DNA of 64,000 bases from an uncultured Tateyamaria sp. (GCF_947504105.1 NZ_CANNGP010000004.1:1-64000), one strand, 5' to 3'; counted from the stretch's first letter, positions 33,779 to 42,497 are shown. Translations and numbers: made by a program. The notes: generated by a model from the sequence alone, not told the origin.

Positions 33779-33922
33779 ATGACCAACCGCATCGCTTTTC
33801 TCCTCGCCCTGCTGATCGTCGGTGCGATTGCCGTGGATGTCTTCCTCTACGGCATGCAGCACCTGATTTTCCTGGGTAAGAAATTCGCGGAGCTTCTGGA
33901 ATGGATCGCCTTCTGGCGATGA
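33779..33922 (+). CDS. 47-aa membrane protein between the two gap genes
   Basis: A short frame begins at ATG 33779 and ends at TGA 33920-33922. It encodes one hydrophobic helix (IAFLLALLIVGAIAVDVFLYG) followed by an amphipathic tail with LGKKFAELLEWIAFWR. I recall similar short proteins encoded beside gap genes in related bacteria, but could not check. The start codon has no strong ribosome binding site. A function in the membrane near glycolysis is not known. Confidence 0.6.
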   Translation: MTNRIAFLLALLIVGAIAVDVFLYGMQHLIFLGKKFAELLEWIAFWR

Positions 33923-33964
33923 CTTGCGCTGCATGCGTCGCACAGATTTGACCGGCATCCCCGG

Positions 33965-34001
33965 TTGACAAACGCGCTGCTTTGCATTTGTTAGCGGTAA
34001 C
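33965..34001 (+). promoter_or_regulatory. Promoter and LacI-type operator of gap2
   Basis: TTGACA (33965-33970) and a weak -10 TTGTTA (33988-33993) with 17-bp spacing are visible. The palindrome GTTAGCGGTAAC (33990-34001) overlaps the -10 box, which suits repression. It matches GTTATCGCTAAC upstream of gap1. Confidence 0.55.
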
Positions 34002-34065
34002 GGCGCAGCCCCGATCCCTGGGACCGCGTTCAGACATCACTCTGACACCAGACATGGGGGATACC

Positions 34066-35070
34066 ATGGCCATCAAAGTTGCAATCAACGGATTCGGACG
34101 CATCGGGCGCAACGTGCTACGCGCGATCGTCGAAAGCGGTCGGACAGATATCGAAGTGGTCGCGATCAACGACCTTGGACCAGTCGAGACGAACGCCCAC
34201 CTGCTGCAGTACGACAGCGTGCATGGCCGCTTCCCGGCGACCGTGAAAGTCTCTGGCGACAGCATCGATGTGGGCCATGGCCCAATCAAGGTCACGGCAG
34301 AGCGCAACCCGGCTGACCTGCCTTGGGCTCACGTGGACATCGTGCTGGAATGCACCGGCATCTTCACCTCGAAAGAGGCGTGTCAGGCCCATCTTGAAAA
34401 CGGGTCCAGCCGCGTGCTGATCTCGGCCCCCGGCAAGAGTGCCGACAAGACAATTGTATATGGCGTGAACCATGACACATTGTCGGGCGACGATGTGATC
34501 GTATCGAATGCGTCCTGCACCACAAACTGCCTGACGCCCGTCGCCAAGGTGCTGCACGACCAGTTCGGCATCAAGCGTGGCTTCATGACCACCGTTCACA
34601 GCTATACCGGCGATCAGCCGACGCTCGATACGATGCACAAGGATCTCTACCGCGCCCGTGCTGCGGCATTGTCGATGATCCCAACCTCGACCGGTGCGGC
34701 CAAGGCCGTGGGTCTTGTGATGCCCGAATTGAACGGAAAGCTGGACGGTGTGGCCATCCGTGTACCCACACCCAACGTGTCGTGCGTCGATCTGACCATC
34801 GAAGTGAATGGTGACGTGACCGTTGAGCAGATCAACGCCGCCATGACTACCGCCGCCGCCTCCGGCCCGCTTCAGGGCGTGTTGGGTGTGACCGACGCGA
34901 AACTGGTGTCGATGGACTTCAACCACGACCCGCATTCATCGATCTTTGCCACAGACCAGACCAAGGTCATGGACGGCAACATGGTTCGTATCCTCAGCTG
35001 GTACGACAACGAATGGGGCTTTTCAAACCGCATGGGCGACACGGCTGTGGAAATGGGCAAGTACCTGTAA
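34066..35070 (+). CDS. gap: Glyceraldehyde-3-phosphate dehydrogenase, type I (second copy)
   Basis: A 334-aa GAPDH with [24 protein letters not shown] at the active site, [11 protein letters not shown] and [12 protein letters not shown]. It keeps the NAD-type VAINDLGP motif, unlike the first copy. ATG 34066 is preceded by GGGGG; upstream frame codons are not GAPDH-like. It ends 23 bp before a strong terminator. Confidence 0.95.
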   Translation: MAIKVAINGFGRIGRNVLRAIVESGRTDIEVVAINDLGPVETNAHLLQYDSVHGRFPATVKVSGDSIDVGHGPIKVTAERNPADLPWAHVDIVLECTGIFTSKEACQAHLENGSSRVLISAPGKSADKTIVYGVNHDTLSGDDVIVSNASCTTNCLTPVAKVLHDQFGIKRGFMTTVHSYTGDQPTLDTMHKDLYRARAAALSMIPTSTGAAKAVGLVMPELNGKLDGVAIRVPTPNVSCVDLTIEVNGDVTVEQINAAMTTAAASGPLQGVLGVTDAKLVSMDFNHDPHSSIFATDQTKVMDGNMVRILSWYDNEWGFSNRMGDTAVEMGKYL

Positions 35071-35092
35071 CGGCATTTCAAAGTCGAATTGG

Positions 35093-35119
35093 AAAAGGCG
35101 CTCGCAAGGGCGCCTTTTT
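35093..35119 (+). terminator. Terminator after gap2
   Basis: AAAAGGCGC and GCGCCTTTTT form a stem around TCGCAAGG, followed by T residues to 35119. Confidence 0.85.
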
Positions 35120-35225
35120 GTTTGAAGCGCCAGAGCCGGGGGTGGTGTTGCAAAGGGCGTAGATCGGTGGCCGCTCTGAGCCCCATTTTACAATGCTGCA
35201 ACCTGTTCGAATGGCCACCCATCGC

Positions 35226-35672
35226 TCAGACGCTTGTCAGTAAAATGCTCGTCTCGCTGGTTTCAATATTGTTGATCTGCCGAACCTCTCGCAGCGTTCG
35301 GTCAAATTCTGCCAGGGTCTGGACACGGATTTCCGCGACCAGATCCCACTTCCCGCTGGTCGTATGAACGCGACGCAGCTCCGGCAAACGACGCAGGTTT
35401 GCAATGACCTGCGTGGTGCTTTTTCCGGATATCTTGATCATCATCATCGCATTGATCTGGCCGTCTTCGTAGTCTTCACGCACCCGCGCGGTGAAGCCAA
35501 GCAATGCACCGGACTGCAACATGCGGTCGAGGCGGTTTTGCACCGTGCTACGCGACACATTCAAAATATCCGCCAGCTTCGCAACCGGCGCACGCCCATC
35601 ACGCATGAGCAGCGCAACCAGTCGGCGGTCAAGATCATCAAATCTGTATTTTTCAGGCTTATCGGGTTCCAT
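35226..35672 (-). CDS. Lrp/AsnC-family regulator next to ctlX
   Basis: A 148-aa Lrp-type regulator: HTH at about 10-60 (DDLDRRLVALLMRDGRAPVAKLADILNVSRSTVQNRLDRM) and a RAM domain (GKWDLVAEIRVQTLAEFDRTL). It is divergent from the amidinotransferase-like gene, with a perfect inverted repeat in between, so it likely controls that gene and itself in response to an amino acid such as arginine or citrulline; the effector is inferred. Confidence 0.9.
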   Translation of the reverse strand: MEPDKPEKYRFDDLDRRLVALLMRDGRAPVAKLADILNVSRSTVQNRLDRMLQSGALLGFTARVREDYEDGQINAMMMIKISGKSTTQVIANLRRLPELRRVHTTSGKWDLVAEIRVQTLAEFDRTLREVRQINNIETSETSILLTSV

Positions 35673-35695
35673 GAATCCACAAAAGTTAGGATTGC

Positions 35696-35714
35696 TTCAT
35701 GCATTTTGCATGAA
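35696..35714. promoter_or_regulatory. Operator between lrp and ctlX
   Basis: TTCATGCA (35696-35703) and TGCATGAA (35707-35714) form a perfect 8-bp inverted repeat with a TTT spacer, 24 bp upstream of the Lrp gene start and 84 bp upstream of ctlX. It is a good candidate for the Lrp-family protein's binding site. Confidence 0.55.
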
Positions 35715-35797
35715 TACCTAGCAAAAAGACATCTATTTGAGCGTTGCCACCGCATTATGAAGAGTAAAAACACCGGTCATCTGACAGGAGAAACCCC

Positions 35798-36721
35798 GTG
35801 ACCATTTCCAAGAGCCTACAAGCGCCATCATCTGTTGTGATGGTGCGCCCTCATCATTTCGCTGTAAACTCGGAAACATTCGACAATGCCTTCCAGTCTG
35901 CAATTCCGTCCTCAGCCGACGATGCGAACAGGGCATATCAGGAACTGACGCAAGCAGCAGATACGTTACGATCCCATGGGGTCGATGTGCATCTGTTCGA
36001 CGGAGATGACCCCAGAACACCCGACTGCGTGTTTCCGAACAATTGGTTTTCCACCCATGTTGGCGGTCAAATCGCGGTCTACCCCATGATGGCCCCGAAC
36101 CGTAGGTTGGAACGCCGCTCTGACATCTTGGACATGCTTAAGACCAAATTCCGTGTGCAGGATATATTGGATTACTCCGGACTAGAACATGATGGGCTTT
36201 ACCTTGAAGGCACAGGAGCGATGGTTCTCGATCACGTAGACAGGATTGCCTATGCGGTTAAATCAGACCGGACCAGCCAGATCGCGCTGGAACGATTTTG
36301 CACACATTTCAACTATGAGCCGATGGCATTTCACGCAGCTGATGCACAAGGTCGGGCCGTGTATCATACCAATGTGTTGATGTGCATCGCGACCGAATTC
36401 GCAATGATCGGAAGCTGCATGATCAAAGACAGCGCACGTCGAGATGAGGTGCTGCATCGTCTAGGCCAATCAAGCCGTATCATCATCGAATTAAGCGACG
36501 ATCAGATCAGCAAGTTCGCGGGGAATGCCATTGAGCTGCAAGGTTCTGCAGGCCGCGTTCTCGCTCTCTCTGAGACGGCGTTGAACGCATTGACCCCAAA
36601 TCAAAAGGCCCAGATTTCCAATAGCGCGACGTTGGTTGCGCTGAAGATACCAACTATTGAGCTCTCAGGAGGCTCGGTGCGCTGCACCATCGCGGGAATA
36701 CATTTGACACCACGTGATTAG
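35798..36721 (+). CDS. ctlX: Citrulline hydrolase-like protein (CtlX, amidinotransferase family)
   Basis: A 307-aa protein of the guanidino-group modifying superfamily: VRPHHFAVN at the N-terminus, DDPRTPDCVFPNNWFSTH (substrate Asp/Asn loop), LEGTGAMVLDHVDR and the C-terminal catalytic GGSVRCTI Cys. This pattern fits CtlX/arginine deiminase-related proteins thought to hydrolyse citrulline. GTG 35798 has CAGGAG upstream. The gene looks more AT-rich than its neighbours. No other arginine pathway genes are adjacent. Confidence 0.85.
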   Translation: MTISKSLQAPSSVVMVRPHHFAVNSETFDNAFQSAIPSSADDANRAYQELTQAADTLRSHGVDVHLFDGDDPRTPDCVFPNNWFSTHVGGQIAVYPMMAPNRRLERRSDILDMLKTKFRVQDILDYSGLEHDGLYLEGTGAMVLDHVDRIAYAVKSDRTSQIALERFCTHFNYEPMAFHAADAQGRAVYHTNVLMCIATEFAMIGSCMIKDSARRDEVLHRLGQSSRIIIELSDDQISKFAGNAIELQGSAGRVLALSETALNALTPNQKAQISNSATLVALKIPTIELSGGSVRCTIAGIHLTPRD

Positions 36722-36797
36722 CAGACATTGGAGGGATGTTATCAAACGTATATTTCGTTCCACATGGCCGCCACTCTCACACGTCTGACAATGGTCC

Positions 36798-37289
36798 CTA
36801 GCCAAACCGCTCTTTCAAAGCGTCATTGACAAGCGGGGTCACGAACTTGCTGACGTCGCCGCCAAGTCGCGCGATCTCTTTCACCAGCTTCGATGCAATC
36901 GCCTGATGTTCGGCCTCGGCCATCAGGAATACGGTTTCGATGCTGTCATCAAGCTTGCGGTTCATGCCAACCATTTGAAATTCGTACTCAAAATCGGCCA
37001 CAGCCCGTAGACCGCGGATGATCAGCTGCGCGCCCACATCCCGGGCGCAATCGATAAGTAGGTTTTCAAAGGGGTGGACCACGATCTCGGTGCCGGTTTG
37101 CGCACTCAGTTTGGCGCATTCCGCCTCGATCATGGCAACGCGCTCTTCCAACTGAAACAGCGGGCCCTTGTCGCGGTTGATGGCAACGCCGATCACCAAC
37201 CTGTCGACCATGGGGCTCGCCCGCCGAATGATGTCGATATGCCCCAGCGTGATGGGATCAAAGGTGCCAGGGTAAAGGCCGATGCGCAT
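36798..37289 (-). CDS. coaD: Phosphopantetheine adenylyltransferase
   Basis: A 163-aa enzyme with the nucleotidyltransferase motif GLYPGTFDPITLGHIDII (T-x-x-H), the pantetheine-binding RGLRAVADFEYEFQM and the ISSS/T-like SKLVKEIARLGGDVS region. It makes dephospho-CoA from phosphopantetheine and ATP. ATG 37289 gives the family start MRIGLYPGTFDP. Confidence 0.95.
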   Translation of the reverse strand: MRIGLYPGTFDPITLGHIDIIRRASPMVDRLVIGVAINRDKGPLFQLEERVAMIEAECAKLSAQTGTEIVVHPFENLLIDCARDVGAQLIIRGLRAVADFEYEFQMVGMNRKLDDSIETVFLMAEAEHQAIASKLVKEIARLGGDVSKFVTPLVNDALKERFG

Positions 37290-37369
37290 GGGCGGCTCCG
37301 TCAGTCGTCTTGGCCGCAATGCAGCATTTCAGACACGCGATTGCAAGCAAACAGGACGCAAGCGTCTGG

Positions 37370-37804
37370 TCAATGACCCATAATCATACCTTGAAGCGCT
37401 TCCTTCTCCATCGCCAATTCGGTCAGTCGCGCCTTGACCACGTCACCCAGCGTGATCAGCCCGACCAATTGACCGTCCTCGACGACGGGCATGTGGCGAA
37501 ATCGACCTTCGGTCATCTGGGCCAAGATATCATCCGCCTTGTCGTCGCGCTGGCATGTCACCAGCTTCGACGTCATGAAGTTGTCCACCGGCTCGTTCAG
37601 GATGGCGCCACCCCGCTTGGCCAGAACCCGCACGATGTCGCGCTCCGACAGGATACCCTCGGCCGTTAGCCCATCTGTTGAGATGACGACTGTCCCGATC
37701 CTGCGCTCGGCAAGGATCTTGGCCGCTTCGGACACCTGCGTTCCGGGTTGAACCGTGACAACGGCATCGTCGGATTTGGACTTGAGAATCTGGTGCACAA
37801 GCAT
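37370..37804 (-). CDS. CBS-domain pair protein
   Basis: A 144-aa protein consisting of two CBS domains (MLVHQILKSKSDDAVVTVQPGTQVSEAAKILAERRIGTVVI... and the second with VTCQRDDKADDILAQMTEGRFRHMPVVEDGQLVGLITLGDVV). Such stand-alone pairs sense adenine nucleotides; the target is unknown. ATG 37804 is chosen over an in-frame codon 18 bases upstream on family length. It lies 80 bp from coaD on the same strand. Confidence 0.9.
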   Translation of the reverse strand: MLVHQILKSKSDDAVVTVQPGTQVSEAAKILAERRIGTVVISTDGLTAEGILSERDIVRVLAKRGGAILNEPVDNFMTSKLVTCQRDDKADDILAQMTEGRFRHMPVVEDGQLVGLITLGDVVKARLTELAMEKEALQGMIMGH

Positions 37805-37974
37805 GGGTCTGGACCTCGTCAATACTGCGGCATAACTCAGCGTCTGCCGCCAAGGCCCTGTCTGTCAAGTGTACGAACGTCGCCCGGCGATCCACTGCCG
37901 GTTGAAATGCTGCGATAGCTACGTCCAATCGACATGAGTATCAAACATGAAGATAGCCTCCCAATACCTTGATC

Positions 37975-38889
37975 TTAATTTATAATACCCTCAAGCTTCG
38001 TGATTTCAGCACGGACCCCCTGCACCAGAAGCTCGGCAAACTGGTTCAACCTTCGGTCACGCGTGTCCGACTGGTGCCGGATCAGGAAAAAGCTGCGTGA
38101 CAGCGACATCTCGGTCTGGAGCACGCGACGAAGACCAGGGGCGAACGGCAATGCAAAGTCATGCACCACGCCTATGCCTGCGCTGCGCCGTAACAGATTC
38201 AGCTGCACCGCAACCGAATTCGAGGCCAGTGCCACCCGTGCGACTCCGGCATCCGCCAAATAGTCCAGTTCTCGGTCAAAGATCATGTCAGGGATGTACC
38301 CAACGATCCGATGTGCATGCAGATCCGCCATGGTTTTTAGGCTGGGGGCACTGGCCAGGTAGGTATCGCTTGCAGCAAGATGCAGACGGTACTGCGTAAT
38401 GCGCTGGACCGTCAGTTGCCCCGCAGTGGGGGCGCTGACACCTATGGCAAGGTCGGCTTCACGTCTGGACAGGTTGAACACGCGTGGCAAGGCAATGATC
38501 TGAATATCAAGCGCCGGATGCGTCTGGCCCAATGCAGCGCAGACCTGCGGCAGGACGTAATTCGCACACCCGTCCGGTGCCCCGATACGCACTTGTCCTG
38601 TCAGCCCCGTCTCTGCCTTCGCGTGCCCTGCCCCCGATATTCCTTCTGTCGCTGCACGCATGGCAGCCTCGGCAGCCTCTGCCCGTTCAAGCAACTGCGC
38701 CCCCACATCGGTCAGCGCATATCCCTGAGGCGATTTGCGAAACAGGACCACGTCAAGATCCTGTTCCAGCCGCGCCACACGTCGACCAAGCGTGGCAGCA
38801 TCCTTGCGCACATCCTTGGCCGCCGCCGAAAGCGTTTCGGCGCGCGCCACCGCCAAAAATAAGCGCAGGTCGTCCCAGTGTGGCAGCAT
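37975..38889 (-). CDS. LysR-family regulator of the valine operon
   Basis: A 304-aa LysR-type regulator: HTH at 1-60 (WDDLRLFLAVARAETLSAAAKDVRKDAATLGRRVARLEQDLDVVLF) and a periplasmic-binding-protein-like effector domain. It is divergent from mmsA with 121 bp in between, where four TGCAAAA/TTTTGCA boxes are found. Control of valine/isobutyrate catabolism is inferred from position. ATG 38889 is chosen because the HTH starts soon after it. Confidence 0.9.
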   Translation of the reverse strand: MLPHWDDLRLFLAVARAETLSAAAKDVRKDAATLGRRVARLEQDLDVVLFRKSPQGYALTDVGAQLLERAEAAEAAMRAATEGISGAGHAKAETGLTGQVRIGAPDGCANYVLPQVCAALGQTHPALDIQIIALPRVFNLSRREADLAIGVSAPTAGQLTVQRITQYRLHLAASDTYLASAPSLKTMADLHAHRIVGYIPDMIFDRELDYLADAGVARVALASNSVAVQLNLLRRSAGIGVVHDFALPFAPGLRRVLQTEMSLSRSFFLIRHQSDTRDRRLNQFAELLVQGVRAEITKLEGIIN

Positions 38890-38905
38890 AAAAACCCCTT
38901 TGGTC

Positions 38906-38961
38906 TGCAAAAATGCAAAATGGTTTTGCCCACTTGCCTCTTTTGCAGGATATTTTGCAAG
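38906..38961. promoter_or_regulatory. Four TGCAAAA/TTTTGCA boxes between lysR and mmsA
   Basis: TGCAAAA occurs at 38906-38912 and 38914-38920, and TTTTGCA at 38941-38947 and 38953-38959. GCAAAA-TGG-TTTTGC at 38915-38929 is a perfect inverted repeat, and CTTGC/GCAAG (38933-38961) forms an outer one. This is the expected place for LysR operators controlling both directions. No -35/-10 pair was assigned. Confidence 0.5.
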
Positions 38962-39010
38962 ACTATCCTGCTGCCAACACCAAAACATCATCCACCCCCG
39001 GAGGACGCAA

Positions 39011-40510
39011 ATGCAAGAATTGACCCACTACATTGATGGTGCCCACGTCAAAGGAACATCGGGCCGTTTTGCTGACGTCATGAACCCGGCCACGGGTGAG
39101 GTACAGGCCACGGTGCCGCTCGCCTCGACAAGCGAATTGGCTCATGCAGTTGACGTTGCCACCAAGGCACAACCGGCCTGGGCGGCGACCAACCCACAGC
39201 GACGCGCGCGCGTCTTGATGAAATTCGTGGATCTGCTCAATCGTGACATGGACAAGCTGGCCGAGGTGCTGAGCCGCGAACACGGCAAGACTCTCCCGGA
39301 TGCCGCCGGCGATGTGCAGCGCGGACTTGAAGTTGTGGAATACTGCATCGGCGCGCCGCATCTGCTGAAAGGCGAATACACTGACAGCGCGGGTCCCGGC
39401 ATCGACATGTATTCCATGCGCCAGGCCCTTGGCGTCACGGCGGGCATCACGCCGTTCAACTTCCCCGCGATGATCCCGATGTGGATGTTCGCGCCCGCCA
39501 TTGCCTGCGGCAATGCTTTTATTCTCAAACCGTCCGAACGTGATCCGTCAGTCCCGCTGATGCTGGCCGAACTGATTGAGGAGGCCGGCCTGCCCAAGGG
39601 CATCCTGCAAGTGGTTAATGGGGACAAGGAGGCGGTGGACGCAATCCTGCACCACGATGTGATCCAGTCCGTAGGCTTCGTGGGATCGACCCCGATCGCC
39701 GAATACATCTATGCCACCGGCTGCGCAAACGGGAAGCGTGTTCAGTGCTTTGGTGGGGCCAAGAACCACATGATCGTCATGCCGGATGCTGACATGGATC
39801 AGGCGGCCGATGCACTGGTTGGCGCAGGATACGGTGCCGCAGGCGAACGCTGCATGGCGATCTCGGTCGCGGTGCCCGTGGGCGATGAGACGGCTGATCG
39901 CCTGATCGAGAAACTGGTGCCCCGGATCGAGAAGCTGAAGGTTGGCCCTTACACTGCTGGCAATGACGTGGACTACGGCCCCGTCGTGACCGCTGCCGCC
40001 AAGGCCAATATCGAACGGCTGGTGCAGACCGGCATCGATCAAGGCGCCGAATTGGTTGTCGATGGGCGTGATTTCAAATTGCAGGGCTACGAAGAAGGGT
40101 ACTTTTTGGGCCCACACCTCTTTGATCGTGCGACCAAGGACATGGACATCTACAAGCAGGAGATCTTTGGACCTGTCCTGACAACCGTCCGCGCGCAGAC
40201 TTACGAAGAAGCTATCGGCCTTGCCATGGACCACGAATACGGCAACGGCACCGCCATCTTCACCCGTGACGGCGATACGGCCCGCGATTTTGCGAACCGA
40301 ATCAATATTGGTATGGTCGGAATCAACGTGCCTATTCCGGTGCCACTTGCCTATCATACGTTCGGCGGTTGGAAAAAATCCGTATTTGGGGACCTGAATC
40401 AACATGGTCCTGACGCATTTAAGTTCTATACGCGTACGAAGACAGTGACGGCACGCTGGCCGTCCGGCATTAAGGAAGGCGGAGAATTCTTAATCCCCGT
40501 AATGGAGTAA
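39011..40510 (+). CDS. mmsA: Methylmalonate-semialdehyde dehydrogenase (CoA-acylating)
   Basis: A 499-aa aldehyde dehydrogenase of the MmsA type: N-terminal HYIDGAHVKGTSGRFADVMNPATGEV, ITPFNFPAMIPMWMFAPA, FVGSTPIAEYIYATG and catalytic Cys in GAAGERCMAISVAV. It converts methylmalonate semialdehyde to propionyl-CoA (and malonate semialdehyde to acetyl-CoA) at the end of valine catabolism. GGAGG sits before ATG 39011. It heads the operon downstream of the LysR gene. Confidence 0.95.
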   Translation: MQELTHYIDGAHVKGTSGRFADVMNPATGEVQATVPLASTSELAHAVDVATKAQPAWAATNPQRRARVLMKFVDLLNRDMDKLAEVLSREHGKTLPDAAGDVQRGLEVVEYCIGAPHLLKGEYTDSAGPGIDMYSMRQALGVTAGITPFNFPAMIPMWMFAPAIACGNAFILKPSERDPSVPLMLAELIEEAGLPKGILQVVNGDKEAVDAILHHDVIQSVGFVGSTPIAEYIYATGCANGKRVQCFGGAKNHMIVMPDADMDQAADALVGAGYGAAGERCMAISVAVPVGDETADRLIEKLVPRIEKLKVGPYTAGNDVDYGPVVTAAAKANIERLVQTGIDQGAELVVDGRDFKLQGYEEGYFLGPHLFDRATKDMDIYKQEIFGPVLTTVRAQTYEEAIGLAMDHEYGNGTAIFTRDGDTARDFANRINIGMVGINVPIPVPLAYHTFGGWKKSVFGDLNQHGPDAFKFYTRTKTVTARWPSGIKEGGEFLIPVME

Positions 40511-40511
40511 G

Positions 40512-40946
40512 ATGCCCATACAGTTTCGTATCCTTCCGGATCGCGGCCTTGTCGTGGTCCGGTATACTGGCCACGTTGCCATTGATGACACGTTGGACGC
40601 GACCCGCGTCTACTTGGCAGACCCCGACTATGCGCCCGGTCAAAAACAGCTCGTCGATTTCAGCACGATCACCGGGTACGAAAAGGATTATGTCCGTTTC
40701 ATGCAGATGCAGGCCAACAAAGCGGGACGCTTTGCGAACGCAGGCGTTCAATCACTGGTCGTCTACATCGCGCCGACCCCAATCAGCCGGGAACTCAGCA
40801 CTCTGTTCATCAAGTCCTGGGACGATGTGGATGCCGTAGTGCCCATGGTCCAGCAGTCCGAGGCCGAAGCACTGACCCTTCTCGGTCAGCCCGAAACAAC
40901 GGTGGAAATGCTCTTGGCCCCAGCGGGTGGACGGGCCTTGCAATAG
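40512..40946 (+). CDS. Hypothetical protein in the valine operon
   Basis: A 144-aa protein (MPIQFRILPDRGLVVVRYTGHVAIDDTLDATRVYLADPDYAPGQKQLVDFSTITGYE...) whose pattern of short strands and helices recalls SpoIIAA/STAS-like proteins; this is a structural guess only. It starts one base after the mmsA stop. A role in controlling or organising the pathway enzymes is possible but unproven. Confidence 0.7.
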   Translation: MPIQFRILPDRGLVVVRYTGHVAIDDTLDATRVYLADPDYAPGQKQLVDFSTITGYEKDYVRFMQMQANKAGRFANAGVQSLVVYIAPTPISRELSTLFIKSWDDVDAVVPMVQQSEAEALTLLGQPETTVEMLLAPAGGRALQ

Positions 40947-41007
40947 TCTTGCAAACATCGGAATTTAACGTGCGTTCAATTCAAGCCATCGCGTAAGGGG
41001 AGGCAGC

Positions 41008-42150
41008 ATGGACTTCGCACTGACCGAAGAACAAACAGCAATTTTCGACATGGCCCATGCCTTTGGCCAGGCAGAAATTGCACCCCACGCCCGCGACTGG
41101 GAAGCCGCCGGCACCATCCCCAAAGATCTGTGGCCCAAGGTGGGCGAACTTGGCTTTGCCTCCCTCTATATCTCGGGGGACGCGGGTGGCGCGGGCCTGT
41201 CGCGGCTCGACGCAACACTGGTGTTCGAAGCGCTCAGTATGGCCTGTCCTTCCGTCGTGGCCTTCCTGTCGATCCACAACATGTGCGCAAAGATGCTTGA
41301 CAGTTTTGCGGATGACGATCTGAAGGCACGCGTGATGCCCGACGTGCTGAGTATGAACACAGTCCTCAGCTACTGCCTGACCGAACCCGGCTCAGGCTCG
41401 GATGCCGCCGCCCTGCGCACGCGGGCGGATCGGACGAACGAAGGGTACTCCCTGAACGGAACCAAGGCATTTATCTCGGGCGGTGGATACTCCGACGCCT
41501 ATGTCTGCATGGTCCGCACGGGCGAGGATGGACCCAAGGGCGTCTCTACCGTCTATGTGGAAGACGGAACCGATGGGCTTTCCTTTGGCGGATTGGAAGA
41601 CAAGATGGGCTGGCGCAGCCAACCCACCGCGCAGGTTCAGTTCGACAATTGCAATATCCCCAGCGGCAATCTGGTTGGGGAAGAAGGTCAGGGTTTCAAA
41701 TACGCAATGATGGGGTTGGATGGCGGCCGCCTGAACATAGCCGCCTGTTCTCTCGGCGCTGCACAGACGGCTTTGAATGTGACGCTGGCCTATATGGGCG
41801 AGCGCAAGGCGTTTGGTCAGCCCATCGACCAGTTCCAGGGCCTGCAATTCCGCCTCGCGGATATGGAGATCGAACTGCAAGCCGCCCGCACCTTCCTGCG
41901 CCAAGCCGCATGGAAGCTCGACAACGGCGCGCCTGATGCCACCAAATTCTGCGCCATGGCCAAGAAGTTCGTAACCGACGCTGGGTCCAAGGTCGTTGAC
42001 CAATGCCTGCAATTGCACGGCGGTTATGGCTATCTGGCGGATTACGGTATCGAAAAATTGGTCCGCGATTTGCGCGTGCATCAGATCCTCGAAGGTACCA
42101 ACGAAATCATGCGTGTGATCGTGGCGCGCGACATGTTGAAGAACCGATGA
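41008..42150 (+). CDS. Acyl-CoA dehydrogenase, likely isobutyryl-CoA dehydrogenase
   Basis: A 380-aa FAD-dependent acyl-CoA dehydrogenase: YCLTEPGSGSDAAALRTRA, the second FAD motif and a catalytic Glu expected in HQILEGTNEIMRVIVARDML near the C-terminus, preceded by LQLHGGYGYLADYGIEKLVRDLRV. Its place between mmsA and the hydrolase-dehydrogenase gene suggests isobutyryl-CoA as substrate, forming methacrylyl-CoA. The ribosome binding site is AAGGGGAGG. The stop overlaps the next gene (ATGA). Confidence 0.93.
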   Translation: MDFALTEEQTAIFDMAHAFGQAEIAPHARDWEAAGTIPKDLWPKVGELGFASLYISGDAGGAGLSRLDATLVFEALSMACPSVVAFLSIHNMCAKMLDSFADDDLKARVMPDVLSMNTVLSYCLTEPGSGSDAAALRTRADRTNEGYSLNGTKAFISGGGYSDAYVCMVRTGEDGPKGVSTVYVEDGTDGLSFGGLEDKMGWRSQPTAQVQFDNCNIPSGNLVGEEGQGFKYAMMGLDGGRLNIAACSLGAAQTALNVTLAYMGERKAFGQPIDQFQGLQFRLADMEIELQAARTFLRQAAWKLDNGAPDATKFCAMAKKFVTDAGSKVVDQCLQLHGGYGYLADYGIEKLVRDLRVHQILEGTNEIMRVIVARDMLKNR

Positions 42151-42497
42151 CCGGCATCAAGCGCTTCGACACGGACAAACGGATGAGCCAGGCGGTTGTG
42201 CACAGTCAAACCGCTTATCTTGCCGGGCAATGTGGTACCGCCTTTGCACCGATCCAGACCCAAACTCGCGAAGCGCTGGCCAAGGTCGATCATCACCTTG
42301 CCGCCATAGGCACTGACAAAACCCGATTGCTGTCCGTGACCATCTGGCTCGCCTCCATATCCGACTATGACGCCATCAACGAGGTTTGGGACGCATGGGT
42401 GCCCGCTGGTACGGCCCCCGCCCGGTCGTGCGGAGAGGTACAGATTGGTGGCGAAGGCTACGACATCGAAATCATCTGCACGGCGGCCCTGCCATGA
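42147..42497 (+). CDS. RidA/YjgF-family protein
   Basis: A 116-aa protein of the Rid family (SQAVVHSQTAYLAGQCG, QTREALAKVDHHLAAIGTDKTRLLSVTIWLASISDYDAINEVWDAW, and APARSCGEV with the conserved Arg). Rid proteins hydrolyse reactive enamines/imines, which arise in branched-chain amino acid metabolism. It overlaps the acyl-CoA dehydrogenase gene and the following gene by 4 bp each, so it belongs to the operon. Confidence 0.9.
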   Translation: MTGIKRFDTDKRMSQAVVHSQTAYLAGQCGTAFAPIQTQTREALAKVDHHLAAIGTDKTRLLSVTIWLASISDYDAINEVWDAWVPAGTAPARSCGEVQIGGEGYDIEIICTAALP

